A stretch of 7,031 nucleotides of DNA. Source: an uncultured Oscillospiraceae bacterium (GTDB taxonomy: Bacteria; Bacillota_A; Clostridia; Oscillospirales; Oscillospiraceae). The stretch is taken from contig CALXGD010000165.1 in NCBI GenBank assembly GCA_944387745.1, positions 1 through 7,031 of the forward strand. The letters run 5' to 3'. The translations under genes were made by a program, and so were the position numbers. Shown here in pieces: positions 4,851-7,031 of the stretch (position 1 is the stretch's first letter; the number at the start of each line of letters is the position of its first letter). The notes below the pieces were generated by a model. The model saw nothing but the letters and a program-made list of their open reading frames with translations, did not search any database and had not been told where the DNA came from.

Positions 4851-5727
4851 AGGAAGCTCTGGAGACCGCAGGACTCTGTCCGTTAGAGGTGGGGAGAAAG
4901 CCCTCAAAAATGACCAGGCAGCCCTCCCGCTCCACCATCTCCATAGCGCGCTGGCTGCGCACCGTCCAGCAGAAAACCGGAATATGGTGGTAGAGCTTGC
5001 ACAGCCGCACCGCTAAAAGCCGCCTGTGCTCCAGGTGAAAGGCAATAAAATCCGGGCGGGTGAGGAAATTAGGCAGCAGGTAAGTCATGGGAAAAGCCTG
5101 CCAGCCCTTCAGCTCCCCCCGCTCCTTCCAAAAATTCTGGGACAGCTGTCCCCGGCAGATATCCGGCCGGTGTTTTTTCAGCCAGCGGACAATTCCGGGG
5201 TGAAAGGACTCAATGCAGTAGTTGACCTGATAGCGGTCCAGGGCAGCCACCGCCTTCTCCACCAGCTCCCGGATATCAAAGTAGTCAGCCTTCAGCTCCA
5301 CCAGCAGGGGCGGCCCTCCCTGAAACAGCTTCAGCACCTCTTCAAAGGAGGGAATGGTCTCCTGGGTTCCCTCCAAACGGCAGTGCTGCAGCTCCTGCAG
5401 GGTCAGTTGGGACACCTCCGCATCCATGCCGGCAGTGCGCTTCAAGCTCTTGTCGTGGATCACTGCCAGCTGGCCATCTCTGGTGAGGTGGACGTCCAGC
5501 TCCACCCCAAAGCCATACTCCCGAGCCTTCCGAAAGGCCGCCATGGAGTTCTCCGGAATCCCCAGCTTCCGGCTGTGGAGTCCCCGGTGGGCATATCGAT
5601 ACCGGCACAGCTCCTCCCACTGGCCAGGGTGGTCCTTTCTCCCCACAGTCGCCAGCACCCACAGCCCGCCCGTCAGAGTGACCATCAGGAATAGGCCAAG
5701 GGGCAGCCAAAGCCATAGCCATATCAT
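4849..5727 (-). CDS. Membrane-anchored glycerophosphodiester phosphodiesterase (GDPD)
   Basis: This enzyme family hydrolyses glycerophosphodiesters to glycerol-3-phosphate and an alcohol, recycling phospholipid headgroups or teichoic-acid-like polymers. The 292-residue protein starts with one hydrophobic segment (residues 2-27), so the catalytic domain is membrane-tethered, probably outside. The GDPD core follows in order: AHRG at 46-49 with catalytic His47, IPENSMAAF at 57-65, VELDVHLTRDGQLAVIHD at 75-92 with metal ligands Glu76 and Asp78 and second catalytic His91, then VELK at 143-146 with Glu144, CIESFHP at 171-177, and CWTVRS at 253-258 near the end of the TIM barrel. All expected active-site residues are present, so it should be active. 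GGAGG at 5737-5741, 9 nt upstream, supports the ATG at 5727. It is a single gene with its own promoter and shares a terminator hairpin with the converging lipoprotein. The exact substrate cannot be told. Confidence 0.92.
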   Translation of the reverse strand: MIWLWLWLPLGLFLMVTLTGGLWVLATVGRKDHPGQWEELCRYRYAHRGLHSRKLGIPENSMAAFRKAREYGFGVELDVHLTRDGQLAVIHDKSLKRTAGMDAEVSQLTLQELQHCRLEGTQETIPSFEEVLKLFQGGPPLLVELKADYFDIRELVEKAVAALDRYQVNYCIESFHPGIVRWLKKHRPDICRGQLSQNFWKERGELKGWQAFPMTYLLPNFLTRPDFIAFHLEHRRLLAVRLCKLYHHIPVFCWTVRSQRAMEMVEREGCLVIFEGFLPTSNGQSPAVSRAS

Positions 5728-5763
5728 TTCCGCGCACCTCCTCCGCAGCCTGAATTTTCTCCT

Positions 5764-5793
5764 ATCTTATCACCCAGGCGCACCTCTTGTAAA
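5764..5793 (-). promoter_or_regulatory. Promoter of the GDPD gene
   Basis: On the minus strand TTTACA (5793-5788), an 18-bp spacer and TAAGAT (5769-5764) with TGA directly before it form a reasonable extended -10 promoter. The start of transcription would be near 5757, about 30 nt before the ATG. Between 5794 and 5892 I see no gene. The AGGGC/GCCCT stem near 5882-5894 lacks a T-tract, so no clear terminator follows the next gene. Confidence 0.55.
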
Positions 5794-5892
5794 GGGAAAT
5801 GAATGGATTTTTCCGCGATTTTCCCCAATTCTTCGCTGCCTGTCCTCCCTGCACATCTCCTTGTCTCAATTTGCCGTACAGGGCCCAGCCCT

Positions 5893-6849
5893 CTATGGTT
5901 CCAAACGCACCGTCACCGGATAGCCCATGCCGCTGTCCCGCAAAAACCAGAGGGTGGTCTCCCAGGGCAGCCTCTCGCCCAGCGGCTCTGGGAATAGGGC
6001 AAACTCCTGCGTCCCATCGGCGTTGTCCGTGACAATCAGGGTATAGGCGGTTTCCTCCGCCATGGGGACGGTCCAGCCGTCCTCCAGAGCCAGGGCTTCC
6101 TCGGCGGCGAGGGTGTCCTCCGCCAGCAGAACGTGGGCCCTACTGTACTGCCGGAGGGTGACGGAATTGGGCCGGGGAATAGGCTGGAAGTCCACCGTAT
6201 AGGACTGGCTGACCAGCTCTGTCTCCCGCCCGTTCACATGGGTTTTCTCCTGAATCTCCTGGGTGAAGCCGAAGCCGGCCTCTCCGCCGCTGTAGCTGTT
6301 TCCCCCATCCACCAGATAGACGGCTTCGTCCTCCCTCTGATAAACCTCCAGCGCCCGCCAGATCCCCCACTCCCCGCCGTCCGCCGGCTTGCCGTAGTAG
6401 GCGATGCCCGCCCAGCTGTAATCGATTCCTCCCGTGTCGTTGACGTGGGTGCTGTTTTCTGTCATGTCCAGCTGGCTCCCGGACAGGCGGACGGTATTGT
6501 ACCCGTCCTCCGCCCCGTAGTCCTGGTAGGTGAAGATGGGAAAGAAGAAGGACAGCCCCTCCAGACCGGGAAAGACGTACTCCCCCTCCTCCGGCTCCTC
6601 CGCCACCAGGATCATCCGGGGAGAGGCGACGGAGCCGTATGCCCCCAGGTCCAGGGTCTCGCTGCCGTACTCCGTCCAGTGCTCGTTCGCAAGGTTGATG
6701 ATGTCTTGTTCGGACCCGTAAATCAAATAGTAACCGATGAACTCGTCCCGCTCCGGTCCCACCGGCTCCGGCTGGGCCAGGCTACACCCAGCTAGGGAGA
6801 GCGTCAAGACGAGGGCCAGTCCGCCGGAAATCCAGTTACGTCTCCTCAT
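5893..6849 (-). CDS. Lipoprotein of unknown function
   Basis: This is a 318-residue exported protein. MRRR is followed by a hydrophobic core to residue 21 and the lipobox LAGC (19-22), so Cys22 should be lipidated and the protein anchored on the outer face of the membrane. The mature part is acidic and rich in aromatic residues and Gly (IGYYLIYGSEQDI, SFFFPIFTYQDYG, DYSWAGIAYYGK), with a beta-rich feel and no enzyme motif I recognise. A middle stretch (about 128-190) looks like repeated short strands with turns. The ATG at 6849 has GGAGG at 6856-6860, 6 nt upstream, inside the end of the preceding HTH gene. The two frames overlap by 14 bp, which implies one transcript and probably translational coupling. 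The start codon, signal peptide and coupling are firm; the function is unknown, though sensing or envelope homeostasis under the HTH protein is possible. Confidence 0.88.
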   Translation of the reverse strand: MRRRNWISGGLALVLTLSLAGCSLAQPEPVGPERDEFIGYYLIYGSEQDIINLANEHWTEYGSETLDLGAYGSVASPRMILVAEEPEEGEYVFPGLEGLSFFFPIFTYQDYGAEDGYNTVRLSGSQLDMTENSTHVNDTGGIDYSWAGIAYYGKPADGGEWGIWRALEVYQREDEAVYLVDGGNSYSGGEAGFGFTQEIQEKTHVNGRETELVSQSYTVDFQPIPRPNSVTLRQYSRAHVLLAEDTLAAEEALALEDGWTVPMAEETAYTLIVTDNADGTQEFALFPEPLGERLPWETTLWFLRDSGMGYPVTVRLEP

Positions 6850-7031
6850 GGTCGTCCTCCAGTCGTCCGTCGAAGCGCAGGATGTCTCCCACGTCGCATT
6901 GCAGATAGTAACAGATGCGGTTGATGGTGTGAAAGCGCACGCCGTTGGCCTTGCCCGAGCGGAGGATGGACAGATTGGCCTCCGTGATGCCCACCAGGGC
7001 GCACAGCTCCTTGGCGGTCATCCCCCGCGCC
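6836..7031 (-). CDS. Cro/C1-type HTH transcriptional regulator (partial, start outside window)
   Basis: This is a small DNA-binding protein of the short HTH family typified by YozG. Its frame continues past the right edge: the codons before the internal ATG at 7021 read Ala-Arg-Gly, giving ARGMTAKELCALVGIT, as expected inside helix 1-2 of this family. ATG 7021 is therefore probably not the start, and roughly 10-15 N-terminal residues are missing. The rest of the fold is clear: ELCALVGITEANLSILRSGKA is the helix-turn-helix with recognition helix around EANLSILR, followed by VRFHTINRICYYLQCDVGDILRF, the dimerising end typical of these proteins. The acidic tail (DGRLEDDHEET) overlaps the lipoprotein start by 14 bp. 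Such regulators often pair with membrane proteins; here the partner is a lipoprotein. Confidence 0.88.
   Translation of the reverse strand, partial: ARGMTAKELCALVGITEANLSILRSGKANGVRFHTINRICYYLQCDVGDILRFDGRLEDDHEET

Noticed and set aside
5882..5894. Small hairpin after the 318-residue lipoprotein as a terminator.
   Set aside because: Only a five-pair stem with no T-tract on the relevant strand, and it overlaps the stop codon.
5799..6032. Plus-strand short frames downstream of the GDPD promoter.
   Set aside because: They overlap the 3' end of the well-supported lipoprotein gene on the other strand, lack ribosome-binding sites and show only reverse-strand codon bias.

Overview
The window looks like chromosomal DNA from a glutamate-fermenting, butyrate-type gut Clostridium, probably of the Oscillospiraceae (Flavonifractor / Pseudoflavonifractor / Intestinimonas-like). 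The reasons are: glutaconate CoA-transferase genes closely resembling those of Acidaminococcus; GC-rich coding DNA with strong GGAGG ribosome-binding sites; AT-rich promoters; and Firmicute-style regulators and lipoproteins. The genus is an inference from remembered sequences, not from a search.

Left part (1-2564): the minus strand carries gctA and the first 117 codons of gctB. Together they encode the enzyme that loads CoA onto (R)-2-hydroxyglutarate in the hydroxyglutarate pathway of glutamate fermentation. GctA has an unusual Ala/Lys-rich insert of about 50 residues. A divergent AraC-family regulator follows. The shared intergenic region holds a clear araC promoter and a perfect 11-bp inverted repeat, one arm of which overlaps the araC -35 box. 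This suggests autoregulation and control of gctAB.

Middle part (2563-4424): a bidirectional terminator separates araC from a convergent AI-2E-family membrane protein with its own extended -10 promoter. Behind that promoter is a compact, apparently noncoding minus-strand unit at about 3943-4138. It has an A-rich UP element, a TTGACA promoter covered by GGTTAG/CTAACC operator half-sites, a CU-rich body resembling the anti-Shine-Dalgarno sequence, and a strong intrinsic terminator. I read it as a repressor-controlled small regulatory RNA. It is the most interesting object in the window.

Right part (4425-7031): a small plus-strand lipoprotein faces a membrane-anchored glycerophosphodiester phosphodiesterase across a long terminator hairpin. 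Next comes a larger unknown lipoprotein. It overlaps by 14 bp the end of a Cro/C1-type HTH regulator that runs off the window, so those two are probably translationally coupled. No mobile elements, CRISPR arrays, tRNAs or rRNAs were seen.
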